NCBI RefSeq assembly: GCF_030055435.1
Contig: NZ_JASFYG010000002.1
Span: forward strand, 255,791-319,790
Direction: 5' to 3'
DNA length: 64,000 nt
Source: Methanothermobacter sp.
GTDB lineage: Archaea; Methanobacteriota; Methanobacteria; Methanobacteriales; Methanothermobacteraceae
This document shows, one piece after another, positions 26,636 to 35,355 of the stretch. Position numbers and translations under genes: made by a program. How positions within the stretch are numbered: position 1 is the stretch's first letter; each line of letters opens with the position of its first letter. The notes under the pieces are model-generated. The model saw only the letters and a program-made list of their open reading frames with translations, did no database searches and had not been told where the DNA came from.

Positions 26636-27879
26636 TGAATTTGAGGAGGACCATCTCAGAAATAAATGAGAGGATACTGGATGGTGAAGCAACGGTTTTA
26701 ACAGCCGGGGAACTCAAGGAGCTGGTCCTCAACGATGAGGCCCCATCTGCAGATGAGGTCGACGTGGTAACAGCGGCCACCTGCGGGGTAATGTCCGGGA
26801 CAGCAGCGGTCATGCATTTCAGGGTATCTGAACCTGGTTCATTCAGGAAGGCTGTTTCAGCTGAACTGAATGGCATACCCGCGTATCCTGGCCCATGTCC
26901 AAATGAAAACCTGGGTTCAGTGGACATCTTCATTTATGGGACAGCCAGAAGCGTCAGGGACCCGGAATATGGTGGTGGATTTCTTCTCAGGGACCTTCTC
27001 ATCGGATCTGAGGTTGATGTGACTGTAAAGTCAGAGGATGGAACTTCCATTGAATCCACAGTTACCCTGAAGGATATTGAAACAGCGAGGATAATAGGGA
27101 CAAGGATGGCATTCAGAAACTACACAGCCCTTGTAAATCCATCCGATAAACCTGTAAGATCCATATTCAATGCATTTGAAATGCCACCCCACTGCGGGGG
27201 CCTCTCATTTTCAGGCTGCGGTGACATCAATCCCATTGAAAATGATCCCGGCATGGAGGCCATCAGGAGGGGAACAAGGGTACTCTTAAATGGTGCCAGG
27301 GGCTTCGTGCTGGGTGAGGGTACAAGGAGCAGTCCTGAAAGACCAAATCTCATGCTGAGCGGGGACCTGCATGATATGAAACCTGATTACATTGGGGGAT
27401 TCAGGACAGCCGCAGGACCCGAGATATTCAACACCATCGCAGTTCCGCTGCCTGTGACATCTGAGAGGGTCTTTGAGAGACTTCTGGTTCTTAATTCAGA
27501 TATAGGGCTACCAGTTGCAGACGTGAGGGATCGATCAAAGATAATACATAATCTTACATATGCGGATACATGGAGTGGTGACGAGAGACCCACCTATAAC
27601 CCTGAAAGGTGTGCTGACTGCCTCCCATGCCTGGCAGCAGAGAGGTGCCCAACCCATGCAATAGACCATGGAGTGGACCTTCATAAATGTTTTGGCTGCG
27701 GTGTATGCGCCTTCTCATGTCCCTACGGGGCGTATGAGATGGATACAGGTGAGGTCAGGATTGGTGATAGGATAGTACCCATCGTATGCAGACAGTCAGA
27801 CAGGGTGAGGGCATCAAGACTCGCCCGTGAACTCAAAGAACTCATAGAAAAGGGCGATTTCCTCATAGGGGGGTGTTAG
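26635..27879 (+). CDS. methanogenesis marker 16 metalloprotein (DUF39/HcyBio + 2[4Fe-4S])
   Basis: A 414-residue protein. The long N-terminal part is a COG1900/DUF39 domain (V-V-T-A-A-T-C-G-V-M-S-G-T-A-A near residue 45 with its conserved Cys; H-C-G-G-L-S-F-S-G-C-G near 185). The C-terminus carries ferredoxin clusters C-A-D-C-L-P-C-L-A-A-E-R-C-P and C-F-G-C-G-V-C-A-F-S-C-P. DUF39 relatives act in sulfur insertion, for example homocysteine synthesis from aspartate semialdehyde, and this marker form has been linked to coenzyme M or related thiol synthesis; I cannot tell which. The ribosome binding site is poor, suggesting coupling to alaS. Confidence 0.85.
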   Translation: MNLRRTISEINERILDGEATVLTAGELKELVLNDEAPSADEVDVVTAATCGVMSGTAAVMHFRVSEPGSFRKAVSAELNGIPAYPGPCPNENLGSVDIFIYGTARSVRDPEYGGGFLLRDLLIGSEVDVTVKSEDGTSIESTVTLKDIETARIIGTRMAFRNYTALVNPSDKPVRSIFNAFEMPPHCGGLSFSGCGDINPIENDPGMEAIRRGTRVLLNGARGFVLGEGTRSSPERPNLMLSGDLHDMKPDYIGGFRTAAGPEIFNTIAVPLPVTSERVFERLLVLNSDIGLPVADVRDRSKIIHNLTYADTWSGDERPTYNPERCADCLPCLAAERCPTHAIDHGVDLHKCFGCGVCAFSCPYGAYEMDTGEVRIGDRIVPIVCRQSDRVRASRLARELKELIEKGDFLIGGC

Positions 27880-27880
27880 T

Positions 27881-29047
27881 ATTCTTGAATATGATGTTAT
27901 ACTTGTGAGATACGGTGAGGTTGCAATTAAGGGACCTGCTGTTAGAAGAAGATTTGAAAAAAAACTCCTCCACAACATAAGGGCAGCTTTCAGTTGCAGA
28001 GCAGAAATCAGGCATGGAAGAATATTCGTATTCCCTGATAACATGGATGAGGCCCTTGATAAACTTTCAAGGATCTTTGGGGTGGTATCATTTTCACCCG
28101 CCGTGACTGTGGAAACCGATTTTGATGTTATAGAGGGGGCTCTCCGGGAATATGTGGGTGAACTGAAACTGGAGGGCCTCATCACAGAGAGAACACCATT
28201 CGCCATAAGATGCAGAAGGGTTGGGCAGCATGACTTCACAAGCCAGGAGATGGCAGCCTTTGCAGGTTCAGTTGTGGTCAGGGAGATCGGAGCCCCGGTG
28301 GACCTTGGAAACCCTGACCTTGAGATCCACCTTGAAATAAGGGATGACAGGACATACATCTACCACAGGGTCATTCAGGGCCCGGGAGGCTTGCCTGCAG
28401 GCACCCAGGGTAAGGTTGTTGCCCTTTTATCTGGAGGAATAGACTCACCTGTTGCCACCTATCTCCTCATGAAGAGGGGATGCCAGGTGGTGGCGGTCCA
28501 CACCGATAACTCACCATTCACAGCTCCCGAGTCCCTTGATAAGGTTGAGAAAATCGCTTCAAAACTTGCGGAGTATTCTGCCGGAGTTGAATTCAAACTC
28601 AGAATTTTCAGGTATGGGAGTTACCTTGAAAAATGCAGGAGAGAAGCCCCTGAGAATATGACATGCGTCCTATGTAAGGCTGGAATGTACCGTCTCGCCG
28701 AGATGGTTGCAGAGGAGGAGGGGGCGCTTGCAATAGTGGATGGGAGCAGCCTTGGGCAGGTGGCATCCCAGACCCTTCCAAACATCCTCGCCACAAGGAT
28801 TGCCGTGAGGATGCCCGTCCTCAGCCCCCTCATAGGCATGGACAAGGTGGAGATAGAGGCCATTGCAAAGAGGATAGGCACCTATGACATCTCTGTTATA
28901 CCTGATGGTGGATGCAGCGCTGTACCCCACCATCCTTCAACAGCAGCGGATCCCTCATCAATCAGGGAACTCTCAGAAAAAATCCACTTTGAAGATGAAA
29001 TTGAGAGGATTTTCAGATCGGCTTCAGAAACAGAAAGCCTTGAATGA
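27881..29047 (+). CDS. thiI: tRNA 4-thiouridine synthetase ThiI (apparent ATT start)
   Basis: A sulfur transferase for 4-thiouridine in tRNA. Order: N-terminal ferredoxin-like and THUMP domains, then the PP-loop ATPase motif L-L-S-G-G-I-D-S-P-V-A near residue 187. C-V-L-C near 260 is the CXXC that archaeal ThiI proteins use instead of the rhodanese domain, absent here. The conserved start Y-D-V-I-L-V-R-Y-G-E-V is fully encoded, but the only common start codon, GTG 27905, lies inside it and has no ribosome binding site. ATT 27881 has GGGGGGTG five bases upstream and is my choice (388 residues). The marker 16 stop is one base away. Confidence 0.9.
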   Translation: MLEYDVILVRYGEVAIKGPAVRRRFEKKLLHNIRAAFSCRAEIRHGRIFVFPDNMDEALDKLSRIFGVVSFSPAVTVETDFDVIEGALREYVGELKLEGLITERTPFAIRCRRVGQHDFTSQEMAAFAGSVVVREIGAPVDLGNPDLEIHLEIRDDRTYIYHRVIQGPGGLPAGTQGKVVALLSGGIDSPVATYLLMKRGCQVVAVHTDNSPFTAPESLDKVEKIASKLAEYSAGVEFKLRIFRYGSYLEKCRREAPENMTCVLCKAGMYRLAEMVAEEEGALAIVDGSSLGQVASQTLPNILATRIAVRMPVLSPLIGMDKVEIEAIAKRIGTYDISVIPDGGCSAVPHHPSTAADPSSIRELSEKIHFEDEIERIFRSASETESLE

Positions 29048-29145
29048 CCCTGAAGATTTGTGGATAACTTTTTAAATAATCACATCCCATTTTTTATATA
29101 AATGAATCCACTTAATTAACTCACTATCTTCTGGAGGTGTAATAT

Positions 29146-30243
29146 ATGAAAACAACCATTAGTGTAATTAAAGCAGACGTTGGAAGCGTAGCGGGTCATG
29201 CAGTCGCACATGAGACATTAAAGAAGAAGTGCGACGAGGTACTGGCAGAAGCCAGGGATACTGGAATCCTTGAGGATTATTATATTACCAACTGTGGAGA
29301 TGACATTGACCTCATAATGACCCACAGGAACGGTGAAGAAAATGAGGAGGTTCACCAGACAGCATGGAATGCCTTCAGGGAAGCCACAGAAGTGGCCAGA
29401 AGCTTAAAACTTTACGGTGCAGGACAGGACCTCCTCTCAGACACCTTCTCAGGAAACATCAAGGGTATGGGTCCTGGATGCGCTGAAATGGAATTTAAGG
29501 AGAGGCCAAGCGATCCTGTTATAATTTTCTGCTGCGACAAGACAGAACCTGGAGCCTTTAACCTGCCCCTATTCAGAATGTTTGCAGACCCATTCAACAC
29601 CGCCGGCCTTGTTATCGATCCAACACTTCACAACGGATACGAATTCGAGGTCTTTGATGTTGTTGAACACAGGAAGGTTACAATGGCATGCCCTGAAGAG
29701 ATGTACGACCTCCTTGCACTCCTCGGTTCAATCAGCCGCTACGTGATAAAGAAGATACACAGAAGGGACGACGGAGAAATAGCAGCCTCTGTGAGCACAG
29801 AGAGACTGAATCTCATGGCAGGCAAATACATAGGAAAGGATGACCCTGTTGCAATTGTGAGGGCACAGTCAGGATTCCCTGCAGCAGGGGAAGTCGTTGA
29901 GCCCTTTGCATTCCCCCACCTTGTTGGTGGCTGGATGAGGGGATCACACAACGGGCCACTGATGCCTGTTGCCCAGAGGGATGCAACACCTGTCAGGTTC
30001 GACGGACCTCCAAGGGTCATAGGGCTGGGATTCCAGGTCGCAGACTGCAAACTCGTAGGCCCAATTGACATGTTTGATGACCCAGCATTTGACCGCTCAA
30101 GGCAGCTTGCATCTGAAATTGCAGAGTACATGAGAAGACACGGGCCATTCGAACCCCACAGGCTCCCATCAGATGAAATGGAGTACACATCCCTTCCAGG
30201 TGTGCTTGAAAAACTCGGAGACAGATTTGAGGATATAGAGTAA
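29146..30243 (+). CDS. fbp: fructose 1,6-bisphosphate aldolase/phosphatase (bifunctional)
   Basis: A 365-residue FBPA/P of the archaeal class V type. It makes fructose 1,6-bisphosphate from triose phosphates and dephosphorylates it, so it drives gluconeogenesis one way. It begins M-K-T-T-I-S-V-I-K-A-D-V-G-S-V-A-G-H, which holds the first metal ligands (Asp and His), and contains N-C-G-D-D-I-D-L-I near residue 45, a Schiff-base lysine region I-G-K-D-D-P and G-L-G-F-Q-V near 285. GGAGGTG precedes the ATG, and TTTAAATAAT near 29073 is a TATA box. Confidence 0.96.
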   Translation: MKTTISVIKADVGSVAGHAVAHETLKKKCDEVLAEARDTGILEDYYITNCGDDIDLIMTHRNGEENEEVHQTAWNAFREATEVARSLKLYGAGQDLLSDTFSGNIKGMGPGCAEMEFKERPSDPVIIFCCDKTEPGAFNLPLFRMFADPFNTAGLVIDPTLHNGYEFEVFDVVEHRKVTMACPEEMYDLLALLGSISRYVIKKIHRRDDGEIAASVSTERLNLMAGKYIGKDDPVAIVRAQSGFPAAGEVVEPFAFPHLVGGWMRGSHNGPLMPVAQRDATPVRFDGPPRVIGLGFQVADCKLVGPIDMFDDPAFDRSRQLASEIAEYMRRHGPFEPHRLPSDEMEYTSLPGVLEKLGDRFEDIE

Positions 30244-30358
30244 GTGGAATTTTCCCACATCTTCATTTTTTAGTGAAGACTTTAAATTCCTCCTGCTCAG
30301 TAAGTTCTTTCACGGTACTCAATGATGTCATAATGCTGATTGCTTGAAGTACTTTCAA

Positions 30359-31018
30359 TTACTTGTCTTTCCTGTCACATTCATTATGTGGATTCTTCTT
30401 GTTGATTCTCTTGAGTATCTCATGGGGAATGTCAATCACCATCTCCACAGAGTCGATCACAGCACCGTCAGCTGTCGCCACAACACCCCCACTTTCCTTA
30501 AGCCTTCTGTCAACGCATGATGAGAGAATAGCACGTCCCTCGAGTTTTCTGGAATTCATGAGTTCCTCAACGATATGCCTCAGTCTACCACTGTGGCTGA
30601 TGTTCTTGTCAAAGTAGAAAAACACCTCTTTAACACCTGAATCTGATAGGAAATCCATTATGGCATCTAGGGCCCTCAGGGTTACTTCACCCATCCTGTA
30701 ACTCCCTGATACACCCCTTAAATCCCGCAGAAACCCATCCTGGGCAATGAAAAATCCCGAACCTCCAAGAACGCTCTCTGTACCTATGAGTACATTGTAG
30801 CCATCGATGTGGACAGTTGAACCCCTGAGGGAATCTGGACTTACCAGTCTGGAAAGTCTTCTCTTTCTGGTTTCATCTGAGAATACGTACCTTGCAAGGT
30901 AATTTCTTTCCCTCTTCCCTAGAAGATAGTGGTTTGCAACGAAATTCAGTGCAACACGCTTACGGTAGCCCCTGTTGAGGAGGTACCTGAGGTCCTCAAC
31001 GGCCATTTTAAGGGTCAT
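30359..31018 (-). CDS. DUF434 domain-containing protein
   Basis: A 219-residue protein. The first 60 residues (L-R-Y-L-L-N-R-G-Y-R-K-R-V-A-L-N-F-V-A-N-H-Y) match the DUF434 region. The rest (V-H-I-D-G-Y-N-V-L-I near 68; V-F-F-Y-F-D near 130; V-V-A-T-A-D-G-A-V-I-D near 178) has conserved acidic residues on strands, reminiscent of PIN/NYN nuclease folds, which is my inference. Its ATG overlaps the stop of the DUF47 gene (ATGA), so the two are probably cotranslated. Confidence 0.7.
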   Translation of the reverse strand: MTLKMAVEDLRYLLNRGYRKRVALNFVANHYLLGKRERNYLARYVFSDETRKRRLSRLVSPDSLRGSTVHIDGYNVLIGTESVLGGSGFFIAQDGFLRDLRGVSGSYRMGEVTLRALDAIMDFLSDSGVKEVFFYFDKNISHSGRLRHIVEELMNSRKLEGRAILSSCVDRRLKESGGVVATADGAVIDSVEMVIDIPHEILKRINKKNPHNECDRKDK

Positions 31019-31671
31019 CAGCCTCTTCTCTTGGCTATTATTATGAGGGCACGGTCAGAAGCATCCTCGGCCCTGTCGGAAATGTTCCCGATCTTCCGGG
31101 TGATTTCCTTCATGTCCATGAATTTTATGACACCCATCTCCTTCTCCCTGTAGGCGGAGTAGAGGTCCGTTATGATTTTCCTCTCAATTGTATCCACCTC
31201 ATCTTCAAGGCCCTCAATTTCATGGACCTTACTCATGGCCTCCCCGAGGTCCCTTTCAAGGAGTTCCACGCACTCCTTAAGGGCGTGAACTGTCTTTCCT
31301 GTGACATCCATCATCCTCTGGAAGTCCTCCCTGAACCCTGCGGGGAAGGAAACCCTTCCGAGGGATACGGTGAATGCGGTTGATTCAATGACGTCAGCGA
31401 CCTTGTCTATGCTCTCAACGAGCATTATACGGTCCTCTCTGTCAAAGGGGAGGAAGGCCCCCTCATAGAATTCAAGTTCCATTTTCCTTCTTATCTCATC
31501 GGCCTCATGCTCACTAAACGCTATCTCCTTTGCGAGTCTGGATACACCTCTGCCGTCACCACTGTAAAATGCCTCCATAAGCTCCTCCAGCTTCAGGTAG
31601 CATTCCATGACCTTATCAAGGTGCATGCGCCCATACTTCTCAACCTTGCCCTCTTTCATGAAAAACTTCAT
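31018..31671 (-). CDS. DUF47/PhoU-like protein
   Basis: A 217-residue, mostly helical protein of the TIGR00153/DUF47 type, related to PhoU. Paired acidic motifs E-H-E-A-D-E-I-R-R near residue 55, D-R-I-M-L-V-E-S-I-D-K-V-A-D near 85 and R-A-E-D-A-S-D-R-A near the end form metal-binding three-helix bundles. Relatives accompany Pit-type phosphate transporters; none is adjacent. ATG 31671 has GGAG five bases upstream; an ATG at 31695 lies inside the preceding gene. Confidence 0.8.
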   Translation of the reverse strand: MKFFMKEGKVEKYGRMHLDKVMECYLKLEELMEAFYSGDGRGVSRLAKEIAFSEHEADEIRRKMELEFYEGAFLPFDREDRIMLVESIDKVADVIESTAFTVSLGRVSFPAGFREDFQRMMDVTGKTVHALKECVELLERDLGEAMSKVHEIEGLEDEVDTIERKIITDLYSAYREKEMGVIKFMDMKEITRKIGNISDRAEDASDRALIIIAKRRG

Positions 31672-31681
31672 TTTATCTCCA

Positions 31682-31915
31682 TCATATAATTCCATGAAGC
31701 ATTCTTAGGCCATCCAGAAGGCCATGGGCGTAGGTTATGCACCCGAAGGATGTGATGTAATCCCCCTTCTCTAGGTAGTAGATGGAGTCGTCCCTGTAGT
31801 TCAGTGCCCTCTCAATGATGGCCCTCTCTTCCCCTTTGAATTCTATGGATTCCATTTCCATTAAATTTTTCTCAAGAAGATCAAGGTCCTTTTCTATGCG
31901 TTCCCTGCATTCCAT
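31682..31915 (-). CDS. DUF357 family small protein
   Basis: A 77-residue helical protein with R-A-L-N-Y-R-D-D-S-I-Y-Y-L-E-K-G-D-Y-I-T-S-F-G-C-I-T-Y split across two helices, the hallmark pattern of archaeal DUF357, a helical hairpin of unknown role. GAGGTG precedes the ATG. It is 10 bases upstream of the DUF47 gene and likely its operon partner. Confidence 0.8.
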   Translation of the reverse strand: MECRERIEKDLDLLEKNLMEMESIEFKGEERAIIERALNYRDDSIYYLEKGDYITSFGCITYAHGLLDGLRMLHGII

Positions 31916-31960
31916 TTAAACACCTCATCAATCTCTTAATCAGGGAATTCCTGAGGCATA

Positions 31961-32530
31961 TTATGTTTTCATCTGCCTCCTGACGTACATCATCCTCTGG
32001 ATCACCGTGAAGTAACCTGCAAAGACCAGAATTATCATGGCGGCGTCCATATACCATAAGCCAAGGAAGTATCCGGCAAGGGATCCTCCAATGAGTATTA
32101 TGAGCCGCTCAGCCCTTTCAGCAATACCTACAGCGCATTCGAGGCCCTCGGACTCGGCCCTTGCCCTAACATAACTGACCATGAGGCTGGAGTGGAGGGC
32201 CAGCATACCTGTGAGAATCCCTGTGAACCCCCCTGCCGTTATACCAGTAATGATTATACCGTCTGAGAGCCTGTCAAGGGTTGAATCCAGGAAACCACCA
32301 AATCTGGTGGGTTTGAACCTCCTCCTTGCAACAGCCCCATCAAGGACGTCTATGAATCCACTTAATGCAAGAAGCAGGGCACCGTTAATAATATTCCCTG
32401 TGGCATAGTATGCGGCCGAGGCACATGCAACCAGGAAACCAGTGAACGTTATATAATTTGCCGGTATCGTAATCTTCTCAGCGATGGGGTCTATGAACCT
32501 TCTGAGTGCCGGTCTGAATTGATTCAACAT
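31961..32530 (-). CDS. archaetidylinositol phosphate synthase (CDP-alcohol phosphatidyltransferase)
   Basis: A 189-residue integral membrane enzyme. The CDP-alcohol transferase motif D-x2-D-G-x2-A-R-x8-G-x3-D-x3-D is complete, from D-V-L-D-G near residue 60 to L-D-S-T-L-D near 83, followed by several hydrophobic helices. In M. thermautotrophicus the homologue in this position (near sua5 and radB) was shown to join CDP-archaeol with inositol phosphate; I assign by that context and size. ATG 32530 gives the expected N-terminus and lies about 25 bases from the shared TATA box, so the mRNA may be leaderless. Confidence 0.85.
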   Translation of the reverse strand: MLNQFRPALRRFIDPIAEKITIPANYITFTGFLVACASAAYYATGNIINGALLLALSGFIDVLDGAVARRRFKPTRFGGFLDSTLDRLSDGIIITGITAGGFTGILTGMLALHSSLMVSYVRARAESEGLECAVGIAERAERLIILIGGSLAGYFLGLWYMDAAMIILVFAGYFTVIQRMMYVRRQMKT

Positions 32531-32550
32531 GAACTCATTTATATTGATTA

Positions 32551-32560
32551 CATATATAAA
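32551..32560. promoter_or_regulatory. shared divergent TATA box for AIP synthase and sua5
   Basis: CATATATAAA lies in the 52-bp gap between divergent ATGs at 32530 and 32583. Its near-symmetric centre (about 32555) is some 25 bases from one start and 27 from the other, the archaeal TATA-to-transcript-start distance. Both messages would be leaderless. Confidence 0.55.
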
Positions 32561-32582
32561 TTGATCATGATCTGGTGGTTCA

Positions 32583-33206
32583 ATGATAATCCGGAAAATA
32601 AGAAAAGAAAACCTCTCACAAAAGGTGATTGATGAGGCTATAGCTGTTATGGAGAGGGGTGGGGCAGTGATATATCCCACAGATACCATCTATGGTCTCG
32701 GTGTCAATGCACTTGACGGGGAGTCAGTAAAGAAGCTCTTCAGGATAAAGGGAAGGGCCCCTGATAAACCGGTATCCATATGTGTCTCAAAGGTGTCTGA
32801 GATACCAAGGTTCTCAAAACCATCAGAACAGGCCATGGAGATAATCAGGAGGATATTACCGGGCCCCTACACGGTTTTACTTGAGAAGAAGAAGCTGGTG
32901 CCGGATATTCTCACAGGAGGATCATCAAAGGTGGGTATAAGGGTTCCTGATGATGAGGTATGCAGGAGGATATCAGCAAAGTTTCCTGTGACTGCCACGA
33001 GTGCCAATATATCAGGTAGGCAACCATCAGGGAACCCCCATGATATAATTGGGGATCTGGATGTTGACCTCATGCTTGATGCAGGCGAATGTGATAGCAC
33101 TGAACCATCCACGGTTGTTGATCTTACAGTTGAACCACCCGCTGTTCTAAGGATAGGTAGGGGGGACCCTGAAGTTATCCACAGGATTTTCAGGTGTATA
33201 GGATGA
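32583..33206 (+). CDS. sua5: L-threonylcarbamoyladenylate synthase (Sua5/YrdC)
   Basis: A 207-residue enzyme making threonylcarbamoyl-AMP from threonine, bicarbonate and ATP for the t6A modification of tRNA. It has G-G-A-V-I-Y-P-T-D-T-I-Y-G-L-G near residue 26, K-x-R (F-R-I-K-G-R) near 56, L-P-G-P-Y-T near 92, S-S-K-V-G-I-R-V-P near 112 and T-S-A-N-I-S-G near 140. It is the short YrdC form without the C-terminal Sua5 domain. The stop overlaps the radB start. Confidence 0.93.
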   Translation: MIIRKIRKENLSQKVIDEAIAVMERGGAVIYPTDTIYGLGVNALDGESVKKLFRIKGRAPDKPVSICVSKVSEIPRFSKPSEQAMEIIRRILPGPYTVLLEKKKLVPDILTGGSSKVGIRVPDDEVCRRISAKFPVTATSANISGRQPSGNPHDIIGDLDVDLMLDAGECDSTEPSTVVDLTVEPPAVLRIGRGDPEVIHRIFRCIG

Positions 33207-33907
33207 GGACCCTTATGGAGCTAGGTGAAAACGAAAGGCTCACCACTGGCTCATCCATTGACTCCATACTTGGAGGGGGTGTTGAGAGGAGGACCATTAC
33301 CCAGTTCTATGGGCCTCCAGCTTCTGGCAAAACCAACATCGCAATTAAACTTGCAGTTGAAACCTCAAAGAGAGATAAAAAGACAGTTTTTATAGATACT
33401 GAGGGCGGAATTTCTGTTGAAAGAATAAGACAGGTTTCAGGATCTTCATTTGAAAGAGTTGCCGATAATATAATAGTTTTTGAACCATCTAGCTTCACAG
33501 AGCAGGGTGAGGCCATTCAAAGAACACTGAATGTCCTAAAAAACCATGGGGAGTCAGTTGACCTTGTTGTACTTGATTCCGCAGTGGCCCTATACCGTCT
33601 AAAGGAGGGTAACGGATCTAATTTCAATGTTGATCTTGGAAGACAGCTTTTCCTTCTTCTGCAGATGGCAAGAAGATTTGACCTTGCAGCGGTTATAACC
33701 AACCAAATATATTCCCTGAGGGGAGATGATGGGGTGGAGAGGGTGAGTCCCGTTGGCGGGACCCTCCTGAGGTACTGGTCCAAAACAATTGTTGAACTTG
33801 AAATGGGTGATAGGCCAGGTGAGAGGGTTGCTATACTCAGAAGGCACAGAAACAGGCCCGAAGGTTTGAGGACCAGTTTCAGGATAGTTCCTGAGGGTAT
33901 TGTCTGA
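33203..33907 (+). CDS. radB: DNA repair and recombination protein RadB
   Basis: A 234-residue RecA-family paralogue found in euryarchaea. Walker A G-P-P-A-S-G-K-T lies near residue 38, F-I-D-T-E-G-G near 62, and Walker B L-V-V-L-D-S-A-V-A near 115. It lacks the N-terminal helix-hairpin-helix domain of RadA. ATG 33203 overlaps the sua5 stop (ATGA) and has AGGTG six bases upstream; GTG 33194 is less likely. Confidence 0.94.
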   Translation: MRTLMELGENERLTTGSSIDSILGGGVERRTITQFYGPPASGKTNIAIKLAVETSKRDKKTVFIDTEGGISVERIRQVSGSSFERVADNIIVFEPSSFTEQGEAIQRTLNVLKNHGESVDLVVLDSAVALYRLKEGNGSNFNVDLGRQLFLLLQMARRFDLAAVITNQIYSLRGDDGVERVSPVGGTLLRYWSKTIVELEMGDRPGERVAILRRHRNRPEGLRTSFRIVPEGIV

Positions 33908-33955
33908 GCTTGAGAGATTTTAATTTTTCCAGGATAGGTCTTCTATTAATAGTCT

Positions 33956-33972
33956 GGCGGGGCGCCGGGGGG
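33956..33972 (+). other. G-rich intergenic motif after radB
   Basis: GGCGGGGCGCCGGGGGG stands out in an otherwise AT-rich intergenic stretch of 264 bp. It contains the palindrome GGCGCC and runs of two, four and six G. It could fold as a G-quadruplex or be part of a structured 3' end. No gene is visible around it. Confidence 0.4.
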
Positions 33973-34098
33973 TTAATCTGCGCCTTAAGGTAGGATATGG
34001 GTCCTGAATTTTATTACAGAATCTCTTGTGCTGAACAAAGTTTATTAAGTGGTTTGTTTAATATGATATAGAACACGGTAATAGTGTGGCCTATGGTT

Positions 34099-34139
34099 GA
34101 GGTTCAGCCTCGGGTAGATAAGAGAAGCCTTCTTCTCTT
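34099..34139 (+). promoter_or_regulatory. two tandem leader hairpins before the aminotransferase gene
   Basis: GAGG (34099-34102)/CCTC (34108-34111) and a perfect 8-bp stem AAGAGAAG (34120-34127)/CTTCTCTT (34132-34139) with loop CCTT occur in tandem. A TATA-like TTTAATAT at 34057-34064 would start transcription near 34086, placing both hairpins in an 86-base leader that ends in a weak ribosome binding site. Confidence 0.45.
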
Positions 34140-34171
34140 TCATTAGTATACTCTGGTGCTGATGTGATAAA

Positions 34172-35329
34172 ATGATTTCTCCTAAAAAATATGCTAAAGC
34201 CGCAAAAGTGCCGCCAAACGGCTTTAAAACTTCAAATGAGTTTTTTAACTATGTCTTCAAGGACAAAGAAATGATATGGATGGGTCAGAACACCAACCAT
34301 CTTCATGATCACTCTGAAATAGCGGAAGCCATGATTGATTGCATAAATGAGGGTAGTTACTGCAAGTATCCTCCCCCTGAGGGTTTCCCGGAACTCAAGG
34401 AACTTGTACTGAAGGATCTGGGACTGGGGGATGGATTTGAGGCCCTCATAACTGCTGGAGGTACAGAGTCCCTGTATCTATGCATGAATGATATTCTCAA
34501 CCCTGAGGACAATGCCATAACATGTGATCCCGGTTACCTGATAATTGACAACTTTGCAAGCAGATTCGCATGCAGTGTCACGTCGGTCCCAATATACAGC
34601 AGTGAATGTGGATATAAACTGACACCTGACCTTGTACTTGAGAATATGGACAGCAACACCCGCATGATTTCACTCATTGACCCCCTGAATCCACTGGGAT
34701 CATCATATACACTGGAGGAGATAAAGGCATTTGCAGACATCGCAGTGGACCATGATGTTTACCTTCTGCACGATATAACCTACAGGGACTTTGCACGGGA
34801 ACACCACCTTGCGGCTGATTACGCCCCCGACAATACAGTTACAGTGTACAGCTTTTCCAAGATATGCGGGATGGCAGGTCTCAGGATAGGTGCAATTGTT
34901 GCAACTGAGGATATTGTTGAGTCAGTGAAGAGCATCGTTATAAATGACCTCGGTACAAATGTTGTGTCCCAGGCAGGTGCAATCGCAGCCCTCAAATCAA
35001 AGGACAGGTGGGTTGACAGGATACGGGATGTGACCTTCAGGAACCAGAGGATCATCAAGGATGCTGTTGAAGAGGTTGAAGGGGCATTTCTCCCGGTTTA
35101 CCCCTCAAATGGTAATATGATGGCCATAGATATACATGAAACCGGGGTTAACCCAGTTGACCTTACAGACTACCTTCTTAAGAGGAAGATCTTTGTAAGG
35201 CAGGGCGCCTATACAAGCAAAATATTCGGGGACAGGTACATACGTCTCAGTTTCTCTATACCCACTGAACAGGTCGAGATATTCGCTGAGAACTTTGTGG
35301 ATGTGATGGAGTTCCTGAGACCATCATAA
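34172..35329 (+). CDS. class I/II PLP-dependent aminotransferase
   Basis: A 385-residue fold-type I aminotransferase. The PLP-lysine motif [14 protein letters not shown] lies near residue 228; D-P-L-N-P-L-G near 170 and H-D-I-T-Y-R near 195 supply the Asn and Asp/Tyr contacts; R-L-S-F-S near 362 has the substrate arginine. The specificity is uncertain; aspartate aminotransferase is the usual label for the homologue, yet the N-terminus ([12 protein letters not shown]) is not classical AspAT. A structured leader precedes it and a hairpin terminator follows. Confidence 0.85.
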   Translation: MISPKKYAKAAKVPPNGFKTSNEFFNYVFKDKEMIWMGQNTNHLHDHSEIAEAMIDCINEGSYCKYPPPEGFPELKELVLKDLGLGDGFEALITAGGTESLYLCMNDILNPEDNAITCDPGYLIIDNFASRFACSVTSVPIYSSECGYKLTPDLVLENMDSNTRMISLIDPLNPLGSSYTLEEIKAFADIAVDHDVYLLHDITYRDFAREHHLAADYAPDNTVTVYSFSKICGMAGLRIGAIVATEDIVESVKSIVINDLGTNVVSQAGAIAALKSKDRWVDRIRDVTFRNQRIIKDAVEEVEGAFLPVYPSNGNMMAIDIHETGVNPVDLTDYLLKRKIFVRQGAYTSKIFGDRYIRLSFSIPTEQVEIFAENFVDVMEFLRPS

Positions 35330-35355
35330 TTCCACAATTTTTAGTTTTTTAATCT

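Noticed and set aside
27866..27907. Frameshift, rather than ATT start, at the thiI 5' end
   Set aside because: A GTG in another frame (27873) exists, but no frame joins it to ThiI without a base change. The unbroken frame from ATT to the conserved motif needs none.
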